A DNA stretch of 64,000 nt from Halodesulfovibrio marinisediminis DSM 17456 (GCF_900129975.1 NZ_FSRG01000007.1:97908-161907); one strand, 5' to 3'; shown: positions 25,997 to 35,568, counted from the first letter of the stretch. The notes: generated by a model from the sequence alone, not told the origin. A program made the numbers and translations.

Positions 25997-26013
25997 TGTT
26001 CACAAAATGAACA
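25997..26013. promoter_or_regulatory. Operator-like site 1
   Basis: TGTTCACAAAATGAACA is a perfect 6-bp inverted repeat with a 5-base spacer, between the divergent zinc-ribbon operon and the S24 repressor. Its reverse complement reads like sites 2-4 (TTTGTnCA...). It is probably a repressor operator. Confidence 0.6.
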
Positions 26014-26028
26014 AAGACGTCAAGTCTG

Positions 26029-26048
26029 TTTGTACATTTTGTGCAAAA
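26029..26048. promoter_or_regulatory. Operator-like site 2
   Basis: TTTGTACATTTTGTGCAAAA repeats the core pattern of site 1 (TTTGTnCATTTTGTG). It is about 40 bases before the repressor start codon, in position for autoregulation. Confidence 0.5.
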
Positions 26049-26088
26049 AACTATTTTATTTTTTCGAACATTGTGCTATTTCATACGC

Positions 26089-26865
26089 ATGAACAAAGAC
26101 TATACCGAAGAAGAATGGCAACTTCAGGAATTCATAGCTGAATCCATCAACCTTGTGGGCGGGGTACCTAAGCTTGCAGAAATTGCAGGGGTAAGTCCGC
26201 GTACTGTGTATGCATGGAAGAAAGGGGAACGACATCCAAATAGGCATAATTTGAAGAGGCTTACGCGCTATCTTGAAAAAATTGCTGAACAGACTGAGTC
26301 GTCTACTGAATTATATTTTCCTTTGACTGTCGGGGCAGAAAAACGTGGTGTGGCTGAACATGCTAGCCGAAGCTCTGTTGCACAGGTGGATGACTCTGCT
26401 GCAACTTTTCTTGCCCCTTCACGGGAGCCTGACGGGCATCAAGAAGAATTTATCTTTGTCGATAAAGCAGAGGCACGTCCTAGCGCTGGTGGTGGTTCTC
26501 TTGCTACAAGCGATTCTTCTGCCGGTCGGTATGCATTCCGCCTAGATTGGGTTTTGCACAAAACGCAGGACGCCAACAGTCTGAGAATAATGGAAGTTAT
26601 GGGGCGTTCTATGGAAAGCACGTTGCATAACGGTGACCTTTGCCTTGTAAATCAGTCAGATAAGAATCTCGTTGAAGACAGGGTGTACGTTGTGCGTCTT
26701 GACGATGAGATTTATGTGAAGCGTTTCTCACGTATTCCGGGGAAGTATCTGTTCCGTGGTGATAACCGTGAGCTTGCGTATCAGGATATAGAAATTGACC
26801 CGCGTGATGAATCTCGAAGCTGGGAAGTGATCGGGCGTGTTATCTGGGCAGGAAAGGATTTATAA
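26089..26865 (+). CDS. S24-type (LexA/CI-like) transcriptional repressor
   Basis: A 258-residue phage-type repressor. An N-terminal helix-turn-helix (GVPKLAEIAGVSPRTVYAWKKGE) is followed by a long linker and an S24/LexA peptidase-like C-terminal domain. The catalytic serine sits in VMGRSMESTLHNGD and the lysine in VVRLDDEIYVKRF, with the typical ending FRGDNRELAY. Such proteins self-cleave on DNA damage. The start ATG 26089 has no clear ribosome site, so the mRNA may be leaderless or inefficiently translated. It is divergent from the zinc-ribbon operon and flanked by four related operator-like sites. No other lysogeny gene is adjacent. Confidence 0.85.
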   Translation: MNKDYTEEEWQLQEFIAESINLVGGVPKLAEIAGVSPRTVYAWKKGERHPNRHNLKRLTRYLEKIAEQTESSTELYFPLTVGAEKRGVAEHASRSSVAQVDDSAATFLAPSREPDGHQEEFIFVDKAEARPSAGGGSLATSDSSAGRYAFRLDWVLHKTQDANSLRIMEVMGRSMESTLHNGDLCLVNQSDKNLVEDRVYVVRLDDEIYVKRFSRIPGKYLFRGDNRELAYQDIEIDPRDESRSWEVIGRVIWAGKDL

Positions 26866-26873
26866 AATGACTC

Positions 26874-26895
26874 TTTGTGCACATAATGTGCACAG
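26874..26895. promoter_or_regulatory. Operator-like site 3
   Basis: TTTGTGCACATAATGTGCAC contains two GTGCAC palindromes spaced by 5 bases and shares the TTTGTnCA core of sites 1 and 2. It lies 9 bases after the repressor stop. Confidence 0.5.
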
Positions 26896-26906
26896 TGCGT
26901 TGTTTC

Positions 26907-26924
26907 TTTGTTCATATTAGTTCA
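26907..26924. promoter_or_regulatory. Operator-like site 4
   Basis: TTTGTTCATATTAGTTCACT repeats the core pattern a fourth time, just upstream of a terminator. Confidence 0.45.
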
Positions 26925-26936
26925 CTTAGTAGCTTG

Positions 26937-26971
26937 AAGCGTTTTCGGGACTTCCTGAAGACGCTTTTTTT
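26937..26971 (+). terminator. Intrinsic terminator after the S24 repressor
   Basis: AAGCGTTTTCGGG (26937-26949) pairs with CCTGAAGACGCTT (26954-26966), with two mismatch or wobble positions, followed by a T run. Confidence 0.82.
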
Positions 26972-27199
26972 GTCTTTTTTATCAGTCTTGAGCGGTATAT
27001 TAATATAAGCGGTTAGGTAGTTATGTACGTAAATATGTTGATTGGTGGATAAACGTTTCAGGGGGTTACAGGGATATAAAAATTATAGAATCTTTCTTTT
27101 TTCTTTTCATGTGGTAGTATCAGAATTGAATTATCAGTCTAGTGAGGGAATTGTGTAGTATTGGCTTGCCGATTGGATGGATAGCATCAGGAGGGGACT

Positions 27200-27691
27200 A
27201 TGAATTACCGCAAGGCAGACAGTATGTCAGATTTATTTTGGCAAAAGATGCGTAACCCGCTTACATTTTGGCCGCGCATTATTCTAACCTTACTTATTCT
27301 TATTGCGTTCTGGTCACACTCCGTGTGGTGGATTATTTTTCTGTTTTTTGTGGAAGCCGCTGTAATATTTTTTGCGCCTCCTGCATCAAAACATGAAAAT
27401 TGGATAACTCGGGCTATGGATGGTTTTAGGATCTGGACTGTTGTACGTTCTACAGACGAGCGTAATACTATGCTTATTATGTTTATATTTGTCACAATTG
27501 CTTTTCTGGCGGCACTATGGACTCACAGTTTGGTTTGGATATTCTTCTTCGGTGTGCAGATAGCCATTGCGAAGCTGCTTCTTATTCGAAGGTTTACAGC
27601 TCTCGCGCGAAATGAAGATTATGATGTGGAAATGGGGCTTACCGTTACCGATATTCAAGCAATACTGAGCCGTTGTAATCTGACAAATTAA
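27200..27691 (+). CDS. Small integral membrane protein
   Basis: A 163-residue protein with about four hydrophobic segments (near 24-42, 43-58, 94-112 and 115-130) and several Trp/Phe residues. No family is recognised. The ATG is preceded by a strong AGGAGGGG. It lies 26 bases upstream of the NlpC/P60 lipoprotein gene and probably shares its transcript, so an envelope role is likely. Confidence 0.65.
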   Translation: MNYRKADSMSDLFWQKMRNPLTFWPRIILTLLILIAFWSHSVWWIIFLFFVEAAVIFFAPPASKHENWITRAMDGFRIWTVVRSTDERNTMLIMFIFVTIAFLAALWTHSLVWIFFFGVQIAIAKLLLIRRFTALARNEDYDVEMGLTVTDIQAILSRCNLTN

Positions 27692-27717
27692 TAATGATTT
27701 TAAAAAAGGTGTGATTC

Positions 27718-29292
27718 GTGGTCGAATTAGTGCGGAATTCGCAACGATGGTATGGGGCTGTAAAAACGGCGGGCTCTCTGGTTGTACTCATGACTGTGTG
27801 CATGAGTGTTGCCGCGTGCAGTACTGCCGGAAGATATCCGGTGTGGGAATATAATCAGCAGCATGTTGTTGCTGATGTAAATACACTGTCACAAGACCCC
27901 ACGGATTACTTAACACATAGGGCTCACACGGCTGTTATGACTCCTGAAGAGCAGACAGTGCAGTTTGCTGCGCTCAAAGTGTATCATTTTGGGCCATGGC
28001 GACAGACAAAGGCGTCTTTATCAAAAAAGGATGCTTTTTGGGGAGTAACTGCATACCCGTACACGAGAGGATATGCTGAAAACCTTCTTCCATGGACTCA
28101 TACTGCTATGTCCAGACTGGTAGCTGAACAGTCTATGGAAACCTATCCCAGCATGGCAAAACATGCGATTACTGTGCGTAGTGCTTCGTTACGTGTGATG
28201 CCGACAGTGAAGCCGTATTTCTTAAACCCAGCCTTGCCGGGGGAAGGGTTTCCTTTTGATTATTTTCAAAATTCCAGTGTTCATGCCGGAACACCGCTTT
28301 TCATTTCTCATGTTTCAAAGTCTGGAAAATGGCTCTTCGCAGAGACTGCCTTTGCAAGTGGCTGGGTTCTCGCTTCTGATGTTGCGTATGTAACTCCGGA
28401 ACAGGAGGAAGAATTCATGTCTGGGGCATTGCAAGCGATAATACGTGATGATGTGCCGCTTAAGACCTTAGAAGGAGAATACATTTCCACGGGATATGTG
28501 GGAGCGATTTTTCCGAAAGCGCCTAGTGTGGAAGTTCCTGCCCCCCCACCTTTACAGGCTATGGCAGTAGCGGATGCCGGTGCACGACAGGCCGCTGCAA
28601 AAAAGAATCTGCTAAAAGCAATGACGGGAAGCAAAAATGATGGCGTGGGATACAAGGCGACAGCTGCTGCTCCTCCTCGTATTAAAAAGCTTAAGCCCCC
28701 TGTGTACATTACGGTTCCTGCCCGTAATTCTCTTGGGCAGGCAGAGTTCTATAATGTTCCTGTTTGGTCTGAGCAGGTGGTTGAGATTCCAGCAACACTT
28801 ACCCCGGGGGCCATGGCTGAAGTAGCAAAGCATGTTATTGGTCAGCGGTACGGCTGGGGCGGGTTGTATCTGGATAGAGATTGCTCTTCAACAGTGCGTG
28901 ATCTTTTTATGGCATTTGGTGTCTGGTTGCCGCGTAATTCAAGTCAGCAGGCTGCTAAGGGGAAAGAGATCATTGAGTTGAAGGGGCTGACTGCCAGTGA
29001 AAAACAGGATGTGATTGTTAAACAGGGTATTCCGTTTTTTTCACTCATCGGTATGCGTGGGCATATCGGGTTATATTTGGGATATGAACCTGTGACGAAG
29101 ATGCCGCTTATGTTGCATGACCTTTGGGGCGTACGCACTTACAACGCGGACAGGGAAAGCAGAGCGATTATTGGGCGCATAGCTATTACTACGTTGCGAC
29201 CGGGTGAGGAGCGGAAGGATGTGAAGAAGGACTACTTCTATAGCAGGATTCTGAAGCTTCAGGTAAAACCTGGAACGTGGGAAATTAAATAA
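27718..29292 (+). CDS. NlpC/P60-family lipoprotein with SH3-like domain
   Basis: A 524-residue secreted cell-wall hydrolase candidate. A basic N-terminus and hydrophobic core end in the lipobox-like SVAACST, suggesting a lipoprotein. The middle region resembles a bacterial SH3 domain (about 140-240). The C-terminus is NlpC/P60. The catalytic cysteine is in YLDRDCSSTVRDLF, the first histidine in GMRGHIGLYLG, and the second basic residue around MLHDLWGV. It would cleave the peptide stems of peptidoglycan. GTG start at 27718 behind AAGG. A terminator follows. Confidence 0.85.
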   Translation: MVELVRNSQRWYGAVKTAGSLVVLMTVCMSVAACSTAGRYPVWEYNQQHVVADVNTLSQDPTDYLTHRAHTAVMTPEEQTVQFAALKVYHFGPWRQTKASLSKKDAFWGVTAYPYTRGYAENLLPWTHTAMSRLVAEQSMETYPSMAKHAITVRSASLRVMPTVKPYFLNPALPGEGFPFDYFQNSSVHAGTPLFISHVSKSGKWLFAETAFASGWVLASDVAYVTPEQEEEFMSGALQAIIRDDVPLKTLEGEYISTGYVGAIFPKAPSVEVPAPPPLQAMAVADAGARQAAAKKNLLKAMTGSKNDGVGYKATAAAPPRIKKLKPPVYITVPARNSLGQAEFYNVPVWSEQVVEIPATLTPGAMAEVAKHVIGQRYGWGGLYLDRDCSSTVRDLFMAFGVWLPRNSSQQAAKGKEIIELKGLTASEKQDVIVKQGIPFFSLIGMRGHIGLYLGYEPVTKMPLMLHDLWGVRTYNADRESRAIIGRIAITTLRPGEERKDVKKDYFYSRILKLQVKPGTWEIK

Positions 29293-29296
29293 CTGC

Positions 29297-29333
29297 AAAA
29301 GCCCCTGAGAGATTGAACTCAGGGGCTTTTTTG
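29297..29333. terminator. Bidirectional intrinsic terminator
   Basis: AAAAGCCCCTGAG (29297-29309) pairs with CTCAGGGGCTTTT (29318-29330) plus T residues. It is shared with the methyltransferase gene, whose stop is at 29334. Confidence 0.92.
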
Positions 29334-30032
29334 TTAGCAGTTATACTTTGATCGGTGCGATGATTGTCTTTCTGCTGTTTCGGTTAAAACTGGAACAGGT
29401 TGCCTACATTGGTAGAGAAAGGCGGGAGGGAAGTTGTTCCAAACAATCCTAGAGGTATCCACATTGCAAAAAGATTGAGTTAGTAGTTTTCGGAATGCTC
29501 CAAATGTTGGGAGGATCACGCCCCAAAGATAAGCGTATGTAATAAAAATGCCATTGGGCTTCAGGCTTGTACGAATGGCTTGTGTAAGCTGGTTCTGCTG
29601 TTCAGAAGAAAAGTATGCCCAAGGTAATGAAGAGATAATTATGTCTGCTTTTTCCACTGAATTTTTATGTAAGATATTAGGAAGGTTTTCCGCACAATCC
29701 AACTCAAAATGCGATTGTGGGTATTCAGTTACAAGCATTTTATAGAAATGCGGGTTTTTTTCGATGGAAATAAAAGTGGCTTCGTTCTTCAATGATCGCA
29801 AAATCTGTTTTGTTATGCATCCGGTACCCGCACCAAGTTCTACTACCACATCAGCGTTAGCTAACTTATCGCTGCTGGCTATCGTTTTACAAAGACTCGG
29901 GCTGCTGGAACAAATAGTACCAGTTGAAAGCGGGTCACGTATGAATTCTCGTAAAACGCTCCAATGGGGTGAATGCATTTGGTATCCTTTGCTGTAGTAA
30001 CAAGCTGTTTCAGTTATCGCCTGTGAGTTCAT
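29334..30032 (-). CDS. SAM-dependent methyltransferase (KsgA/PmtA-like)
   Basis: A 232-residue class I methyltransferase. Motif I is VVVELGAGTGCITKQIL, motif II follows at TFISIEKNPHF, and motif IV is DIIISSLPWAYFS. The overall pattern, with an N-terminal WSVLREFIRDPLSTGT, resembles KsgA-like rRNA methyltransferases and more closely the phospholipid N-methyltransferase PmtA group. Substrate (phospholipid or RNA) is uncertain. ATG at 30030-30032 has GAGGTG before it. Confidence 0.8.
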   Translation of the reverse strand: MNSQAITETACYYSKGYQMHSPHWSVLREFIRDPLSTGTICSSSPSLCKTIASSDKLANADVVVELGAGTGCITKQILRSLKNEATFISIEKNPHFYKMLVTEYPQSHFELDCAENLPNILHKNSVEKADIIISSLPWAYFSSEQQNQLTQAIRTSLKPNGIFITYAYLWGVILPTFGAFRKLLTQSFCNVDTSRIVWNNFPPAFLYQCRQPVPVLTETAERQSSHRSKYNC

Positions 30033-30489
30033 CTGCCCACCTCGAGAGGGGGTTTCGAAGTAACCGTAATATTGTAAGTAACAGCCGTGTGGACTGCATA
30101 ATGCCTGCTATAGTAACAGCAAAAGGAACACCATTTGAATATAAATCCAGAGAGAATGGTCGCTTCTTAAGGAATACTTAAAAACAACAGGATGTTATCT
30201 TGGGGGATTTTTTTCTACCTTTTTGGGGGATAAAAGATGCAACCAATGAGTGTGAAGATATTTACATTGAAAGAGGGTAATTTCTACATGTGACGTATAA
30301 AAATTATACGTTATAAACGATGCATAATAAGCATTAGTTGTAACGAAAATTCTCATCTTCGCAGTTGTGAGGAGTGCCTCATTGTAGGGGGGCCCCCGCC
30401 GAAGGCGAAAGTCATGCGTCTTAGCAGTTGACACAGCGGATTTTCCGGCTAGTCTGCAGAAGGCGACATTACGCCGGAGCAGAATTTGA
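30033..30489. other. Intergenic region upstream of mtaB
   Basis: About 457 bases with no credible gene. The part near 30380-30400 contains a GC-rich, palindromic GGGGGGCCCCC. A TTGACA at 30428-30433 has no good -10 partner. I see nothing else definable. Confidence 0.5.
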
Positions 30490-31794
30490 ATGAGTGAATC
30501 ATATACGTTTTATGCAGCAACTTTGGGCTGCAAAATTAATCAGTACGAAACACAAGCATTACGCGAAGTTTGGGTTGCCCGCGGGTTCAAGGAACTTGAC
30601 TCGGCGGCTGAAGCTGACTTCGTTCTCGTGAACTCATGCGCTGTTACAGCCAAAGCTGTGAGCGATGTGCGTTCTACAGTGCGTCAGTTGCATAGGGCGA
30701 ACGAGGCTGCGCAGATTGTTGTTACAGGCTGTGCTGCGCAGGTTATGGGTGACGAGTTAAAGGAACTTCCGGGGGTAACCCGTATTGTTCCGCAGGATGC
30801 AAAAACTTCGCTGAAGACATGGCCTGAATTAAAAGAGGGCATGGCTGAACCTGAAAATGCGTTTCCTGATTTTGCAGTAACTAACTACAATCGTGCACGT
30901 GCTGTTGTAAAAGTACAGGACGGTTGTTCACATCGTTGCACGTACTGTATCGTACCGTTGACTCGTGGTCGTTCCCGTTCTCGTAGTGTGGCGGATATTG
31001 TTACCGAAGCACGTACGCTTCTGGAATCCGGCTTTAAAGAACTCATTCTTTCCGGTGTGAATTTGCGTCAGTTTGGACGTGACCTTGATGGTACTCCTGA
31101 CTTCTGGGATCTGGTTGACGAACTGGAACGTGCGCTTGGTAAGAAGTGGGGCGGCAAAGCACGTTTCAGGATTTCTTCTCTTGAACCGGGTCAGCTCGGC
31201 GAGAAAGCGCTTGAAGTGCTCGGTCGTAGCACCATGGTTGCCCCCCAGTTACATATTTCTTTGCAGTCCGGTAGCGATTCAGTGTTGAAACGCATGGGAC
31301 GTGGACACTACAAGACTGCACCGCTTCTGGATTTTCTGGATAAGCTGCATAGTGTGTGGCCTGTCTACGGACTTGGCGCAGATATTTTGATGGGCTTCCC
31401 GGGTGAGACTGAAGAAGAGTTTCACGAAACGATGGCATACATTAAAGCTATGCCGCTTACATACGCTCATGTATTCCCGTATTCGATTCGTCCGGGAACT
31501 GTTGCTGCGACTATGTCTGGCCAATTAGAGAAACAGGTGAAAAAAGAACGTGCTAAAGCTGTGCGTGATTTGATTGCTGAAAAGAAACAGGCATTTTTAC
31601 AAAAGCTTGTTGATGAGAAATTGCCTCAGCATGTTGTGCTGCAATCTGCAGAAGAGAAAAAGGGCGTTTCTCAATTTTATACAGAATGTTATTTCGATAC
31701 CCTTCCGTTCGGCGTCGGCTTGCGAGATATTTGCACCGGTACTGCCACTGAGTTTGAAAAGGGCGGATTGCGGGTTGTCGCAGGCGAAAAATAA
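30490..31794 (+). CDS. mtaB: tRNA (N6-threonylcarbamoyladenosine-C2) methylthiotransferase
   Basis: A 434-residue radical SAM enzyme of the MtaB family. It adds a methylthio group to t6A37 in tRNAs reading ANN codons. The N-terminal UPF0004 domain holds cluster-binding cysteines (ATLGCKINQYE, NSCAV, TGCAAQ). The radical SAM CSHRCTYC triad is near residue 145. Conserved stretches include ISSLEPGQ and HISLQSGSDSVLKRMGRGH. The C-terminal TRAM-like region is short. The length is typical and a terminator follows. Confidence 0.95.
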   Translation: MSESYTFYAATLGCKINQYETQALREVWVARGFKELDSAAEADFVLVNSCAVTAKAVSDVRSTVRQLHRANEAAQIVVTGCAAQVMGDELKELPGVTRIVPQDAKTSLKTWPELKEGMAEPENAFPDFAVTNYNRARAVVKVQDGCSHRCTYCIVPLTRGRSRSRSVADIVTEARTLLESGFKELILSGVNLRQFGRDLDGTPDFWDLVDELERALGKKWGGKARFRISSLEPGQLGEKALEVLGRSTMVAPQLHISLQSGSDSVLKRMGRGHYKTAPLLDFLDKLHSVWPVYGLGADILMGFPGETEEEFHETMAYIKAMPLTYAHVFPYSIRPGTVAATMSGQLEKQVKKERAKAVRDLIAEKKQAFLQKLVDEKLPQHVVLQSAEEKKGVSQFYTECYFDTLPFGVGLRDICTGTATEFEKGGLRVVAGEK

Positions 31795-31830
31795 AAAAGC
31801 AGTCGGGATTATCCCCGACTGCTTTTTTCT
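31793..31830 (+). terminator. Intrinsic terminator after mtaB
   Basis: AAAAAAGCAGTCGGG (31793-31807) pairs with CCCGACTGCTTTTTT (31814-31828). It starts at the mtaB stop. Confidence 0.92.
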
Positions 31831-32056
31831 ATATTATTATTTTTCCACGCACTCATGCGGTTATTTGCTGAAAAGTGACAACTCTATGTTATAACATGGC
31901 TTGAATAAAGAGTGGATGTAGAGTAGGTAGCGTGCAGCGCCGTAGCAAGCAACTTGTTGCGGCCATTCCCATATGCAGGAGAGCGCTTCTGCATGTAAAA
32001 AAATACCTGATGCCCTGCAATGTTAACGCAGGGCTTTGACATATAGAGAGGAACGT

Positions 32057-32938
32057 ATGCTTAAAAGCATGACAGGATATGGTCGTTCTACCCATGAGGG
32101 TGACGGCTTCACCATGACATGGGAAATCCGTAGCGTTAATAGCCGTCATCTTGATCTTAAATGGCGTCTTCCAATGCTGGCCCGTTCGTTGGAAAACCGT
32201 TTTGAAAAGACTGTACGTAAATTTGGTCAGCGCGGCCGTGTAGAACTTACACTTAATTTGCAGATTCAGCGTGCAGAGCTGCAGGCTGTTGCGTTTAACA
32301 CTGCACAGGCTTCCGCAATGCTTGATGAACTTGCAAAATTTGCAAGTGAACGCGGTGATAGCTTTGCACCGGACTACACCCGTATGCTTGGCATGTCTTT
32401 CCTGTGGGAAGACAGTAATAAAGAGCCTGAAAAAGAATTTGCTAATGCGTTGGTGGAAGGCCTTGAGCTTGCTCTTGCAGATTGGAATGAAGCACGCGCA
32501 AAAGAAGCAACTGCACTCTCAGCAGATATGCTTGAGCGTACTGAGCGTATGCGTGGCTGGATTACAACTATTACGGAACGTGCACCGCAGATTAAAGAAG
32601 AACGCTTTGAAACTCTGCGTGACCGTCTTACTGAAGTGCTTGCCCGTGTTGAATCTGAACTGGAAGAACAGCGTTTCTTACAGGAAATCACCGTGCTTTC
32701 CGATAAGCTTGATGTGAGTGAAGAAATCACCCGCCTTAATGCACATATTGAGCGCCTTGATGAGCTTATTAAAGGTGGCGGCGAAGCAGGCAAACGTCTT
32801 GATTTTACACTGCAGGAGTGCTTCCGCGAAGTGAATACCTGTGGCAACAAAATTCAGGATCAGCATATTTCACGTATTATTGTTGATTTCAAAAACGAAC
32901 TCGAAAAATGCCGGGAACAGGTACAGAATCTGGAGTAG
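32057..32938 (+). CDS. yicC: YicC family endoribonuclease-like protein
   Basis: A 293-residue YicC. The N-terminal MLKSMTGYGRS and the following SVNSRHLDLKWRLP are the family signature. The C-terminal DUF1732 block is equally typical (GGEAGKRLDFTLQECFREVNTCGNKIQD). YicC-type proteins are ribonucleases linked to small-RNA turnover. I start it at ATG 32057 because AGAGAGGAACGT precedes it. RemA, gmk and pyrF follow with almost no spacing, so all are one operon. Confidence 0.92.
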   Translation: MLKSMTGYGRSTHEGDGFTMTWEIRSVNSRHLDLKWRLPMLARSLENRFEKTVRKFGQRGRVELTLNLQIQRAELQAVAFNTAQASAMLDELAKFASERGDSFAPDYTRMLGMSFLWEDSNKEPEKEFANALVEGLELALADWNEARAKEATALSADMLERTERMRGWITTITERAPQIKEERFETLRDRLTEVLARVESELEEQRFLQEITVLSDKLDVSEEITRLNAHIERLDELIKGGGEAGKRLDFTLQECFREVNTCGNKIQDQHISRIIVDFKNELEKCREQVQNLE

Positions 32939-32941
32939 CGT

Positions 32942-33196
32942 ATGAAAAGCAGCAAGCTGCTTAACATCGGCTTTGGTAATTATGTTGTGCATCACCGTGT
33001 TGTAAGTATCGTGACGCCCACGTCTTCACCTATGCGACGTGTGCGGGAAGATGCTCGCAACGAAGGACGCCTAGTGGATGCAACACAGGGGCGAAAGACT
33101 CGATCCATAATTATCACAGATTCTAATCATGTAATTTTATCTGCCATTCAGGCTGAAACTATTAGTCAACGTTTCCTACAGGAGGATAACGACTAA
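32942..33196 (+). CDS. DUF370/RemA-like regulator
   Basis: An 84-residue protein of the RemA (DUF370) family, which in Bacillus is a DNA-binding activator of extracellular-matrix genes. The stretches [11 protein letters not shown] and [24 protein letters not shown] are characteristic. It follows yicC by 3 bases and its stop overlaps the gmk start by one base (TAATG). The yicC-remA-gmk order is common in several phyla; its regulatory role here is not established. Confidence 0.88.
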   Translation: MKSSKLLNIGFGNYVVHHRVVSIVTPTSSPMRRVREDARNEGRLVDATQGRKTRSIIITDSNHVILSAIQAETISQRFLQEDND

Positions 33197-33855
33197 TGAC
33201 TGTTGATACTTCCGGTAAGGTCACTACTGATTCTGACGTTACTGGCCGACGAGGAATTGTTTTGGTGTTATGCGCACCTTCCGGCACCGGCAAAACTACT
33301 TTGACCAAGCGCTTACTGAAAGAATTTCCTCGATTTGCGTTTTCTATTTCATACACAACCCGCCAGCCGCGAGAAGGCGAAGTACATGGCAAAGACTATT
33401 ACTTCGTTACTGAAGAAGAGTTTTGCGAAAAGCGCGACGTCGGATTCTTTGCGGAGTGGGCTGAAGTTCATGGTAAGTTCTACGGTACGCCTAAGCAGGC
33501 AACCTTGGATAAGCTTCAGCAGGGATACGATATTATTTTTGATATTGATGTTCAGGGTGCAAGCCAGCTTTACGGCAATTTAAAGCAAGGCTGCTATGTG
33601 TTTATTCTGCCACCTTCCCGTGCGGAGCTGGAAAGACGTCTGCGTGGTCGCGGAACTGACGACGAGCAGACTATTCTGCGCCGTATCGCCAATGCTCAGA
33701 AAGAGTTGGAACAGGCTCACTGGTTCAATGCGTGGATTGTTAATGATGATCTGGATAAAGCTTACGATCAGCTGCGTAGTGCGTACATCGCTGCAACTCT
33801 GTCTCCGCAGAGTTCACCGGATCTTGTAGATTCTATTATGGAAGATTGGAGATAA
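33196..33855 (+). CDS. gmk: Guanylate kinase
   Basis: A 219-residue enzyme converting GMP to GDP. The P-loop is [16 protein letters not shown] near residue 27. It is followed by the GMP-binding [22 protein letters not shown] and [11 protein letters not shown] 15-20-residue N-terminal extension ([16 protein letters not shown]) precedes the usual family start. The next gene, pyrF, starts one base after its stop. Confidence 0.95.
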   Translation: MTVDTSGKVTTDSDVTGRRGIVLVLCAPSGTGKTTLTKRLLKEFPRFAFSISYTTRQPREGEVHGKDYYFVTEEEFCEKRDVGFFAEWAEVHGKFYGTPKQATLDKLQQGYDIIFDIDVQGASQLYGNLKQGCYVFILPPSRAELERRLRGRGTDDEQTILRRIANAQKELEQAHWFNAWIVNDDLDKAYDQLRSAYIAATLSPQSSPDLVDSIMEDWR

Positions 33856-33856
33856 C

Positions 33857-34552
33857 ATGGCGAACCTTGTTATTGCACTCGATTATCCGGATAAGGCTGG
33901 AGCATTGGCAATGGCCAAAATGCTTAAGGGTGCTGATGTCTGGGTGAAAGTAGGTCTGGAACTATTTACAGCTGCTGGTCCCGAGATTATTGATGAATTG
34001 AAACAAATGGGATTCAAAGTCTTTCTTGATATGAAGTTCTTTGATATTCCAAATACAGTCCAAGGTGCAGTACGCTCCAGCGTGCGTCACGGTGTGGACA
34101 TGGTGAATATTCATCTGATGGGCGGTGAGCGCATGGCTCGTGCTGCTGTTGCAGGACTTGCTGAAGGTTCCGTAGATTCCGGTGTCTCCCCGATACTTCT
34201 TGGTGTTACCGTGCTTACTTCTATGTCTCAGGAAGATTTACCTAAAGGAATGACAACATCACTCGAAGAGACTGTACGTTCTTTTGCCATTTCCGGCAAA
34301 GAATGGGGTATTCACGGTGTTGTTTGTTCCGGCTTTGAGGTTGAAACAATCAAAAAGTCATGCGGGAACGATTTCCTTTGTTTGACCCCGGGGATCCGTC
34401 CGGTTTCCCTTGGTGATGACCAGAGACGGACGATGACTCCGGCGGAAGCTGTAAAAGCCGGATCTGATTATCTGGTTGTAGGACGTCCCGTAACTGGCGC
34501 CGATTCTCCACTGCATGCTGCACAGGAGATTTTGGAGGCCATGAAGATATAA
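33857..34552 (+). CDS. pyrF: Orotidine 5'-phosphate decarboxylase
   Basis: A 231-residue decarboxylase producing UMP in pyrimidine synthesis. The catalytic motif [14 protein letters not shown] contains the D-K-x-x-D residues near 57-67. [37 protein letters not shown] is the phosphate-binding end. It follows gmk with GGAGATAAC before the ATG and precedes the TPR gene by 33 bases. Confidence 0.96.
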   Translation: MANLVIALDYPDKAGALAMAKMLKGADVWVKVGLELFTAAGPEIIDELKQMGFKVFLDMKFFDIPNTVQGAVRSSVRHGVDMVNIHLMGGERMARAAVAGLAEGSVDSGVSPILLGVTVLTSMSQEDLPKGMTTSLEETVRSFAISGKEWGIHGVVCSGFEVETIKKSCGNDFLCLTPGIRPVSLGDDQRRTMTPAEAVKAGSDYLVVGRPVTGADSPLHAAQEILEAMKI

Positions 34553-34585
34553 CTGCTAGTTGCTGCTGGATTTGAGGAGGTTGAA

Positions 34586-35530
34586 GTGGGAGTGCAGGAA
34601 GTGACTTCACAGGAAGGTAGAGAGCCTATTAAAGGTATCTTTTCCACACAGGAAATGAAACAGGTAGAGACCGGTACCGGTGTCCGTAAATCTGTGCAGA
34701 AGACCTTCTGGTTTGTAGAAGAACTGGATGGAAAAATAGAAGTTCAACCTCTTAACGCGAATTATATTCCTTCCGGAAAAAAACGCTTTATCAGCCTTGA
34801 AGATATTATTGCTCGCTTTCAGCCGGAGCCTGAGTTCTATGTAACCACAGTGTTTCCGAAAATGCAGGAGCTTGCCGATACTGTTGATCGTGCAGATTCG
34901 CACAGAAATAATGGCGAGAATTTTACTGCGGAATTTGAATACGGCAATGCCTTGCAGGTTGATGAAGAGAATGTTCGTGCAAACTTTGGTCTTGGGCTTA
35001 CCTACCTTGATCGTGGTGAAACCGGCAAAGCTAATAATATCTTCGAACGTCTTGTTAAACTGGATGCCGCGTTTGAAAGAAAACACAAACACTTGTTCAA
35101 CGAGTTCGGCATAAGCCTTCGAAAGAACAAAATGACAAAACAGGCGCTTGAGTATTATGATCGAGCACTTGAATTGTCTGGTGGTGATGATCACCTTTTT
35201 TACAATATTGCCCGTGCTCATTTTGAAAAGAAAGACTATGCTCGTTGTGTAGATTATCTTCTGAAAGCTATCAACAGTAATCCTGATTTTGATGTTGTGC
35301 TGAAGTTCTTTAATTGGCTGCTCGAGAAGGAACTTGTGCCTCAGGATCGTATTAGTGAAGTGCGCACTGTTGTTCGAACTGCAGAAATTGCAGCTAGCAG
35401 AAAGCAGGAAGTTTCTACCGCGATGGGAGATGGTATTCAGCTTGAGCCGAGCAGCACAGAAGAAAGCATCCCTGCTGTTGAAAGTGTTTTTGATGATGAC
35501 GATGATGATGACTTGTTCTTACAGTCATAG
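34586..35530 (+). CDS. Tetratricopeptide-repeat protein
   Basis: A 314-residue cytosolic protein. The N-terminal 90 residues are not assignable. Repeats follow around 110-225, with visible TPR helices (NALQVDEENVRANFGLGLTYLDRG, ALEYYDRALELSGGDDHLFYNIARAHF, DYARCVDYLLKAINSNPDFD). The C-terminus is acidic, ending in seven or more consecutive Asp (DDDDDDDLF). It starts at GTG 34586 behind GGAGG. It lies in the pyrF transcript and ends at a terminator before recJ. Function is unknown. Confidence 0.75.
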   Translation: MGVQEVTSQEGREPIKGIFSTQEMKQVETGTGVRKSVQKTFWFVEELDGKIEVQPLNANYIPSGKKRFISLEDIIARFQPEPEFYVTTVFPKMQELADTVDRADSHRNNGENFTAEFEYGNALQVDEENVRANFGLGLTYLDRGETGKANNIFERLVKLDAAFERKHKHLFNEFGISLRKNKMTKQALEYYDRALELSGGDDHLFYNIARAHFEKKDYARCVDYLLKAINSNPDFDVVLKFFNWLLEKELVPQDRISEVRTVVRTAEIAASRKQEVSTAMGDGIQLEPSSTEESIPAVESVFDDDDDDDLFLQS

Positions 35531-35568
35531 CCTTCATTAGTTTTACAAGTAGTTGTTAGTAATATCTG

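Noticed and set aside
30195-30434. 79-codon minus-strand frame upstream of mtaB
   Set aside because: No ribosome site and no family-like pattern.
30428-30456. TTGACA upstream of mtaB as a promoter
   Set aside because: The -10 partner at the right spacing is AGTCTG, a poor match.
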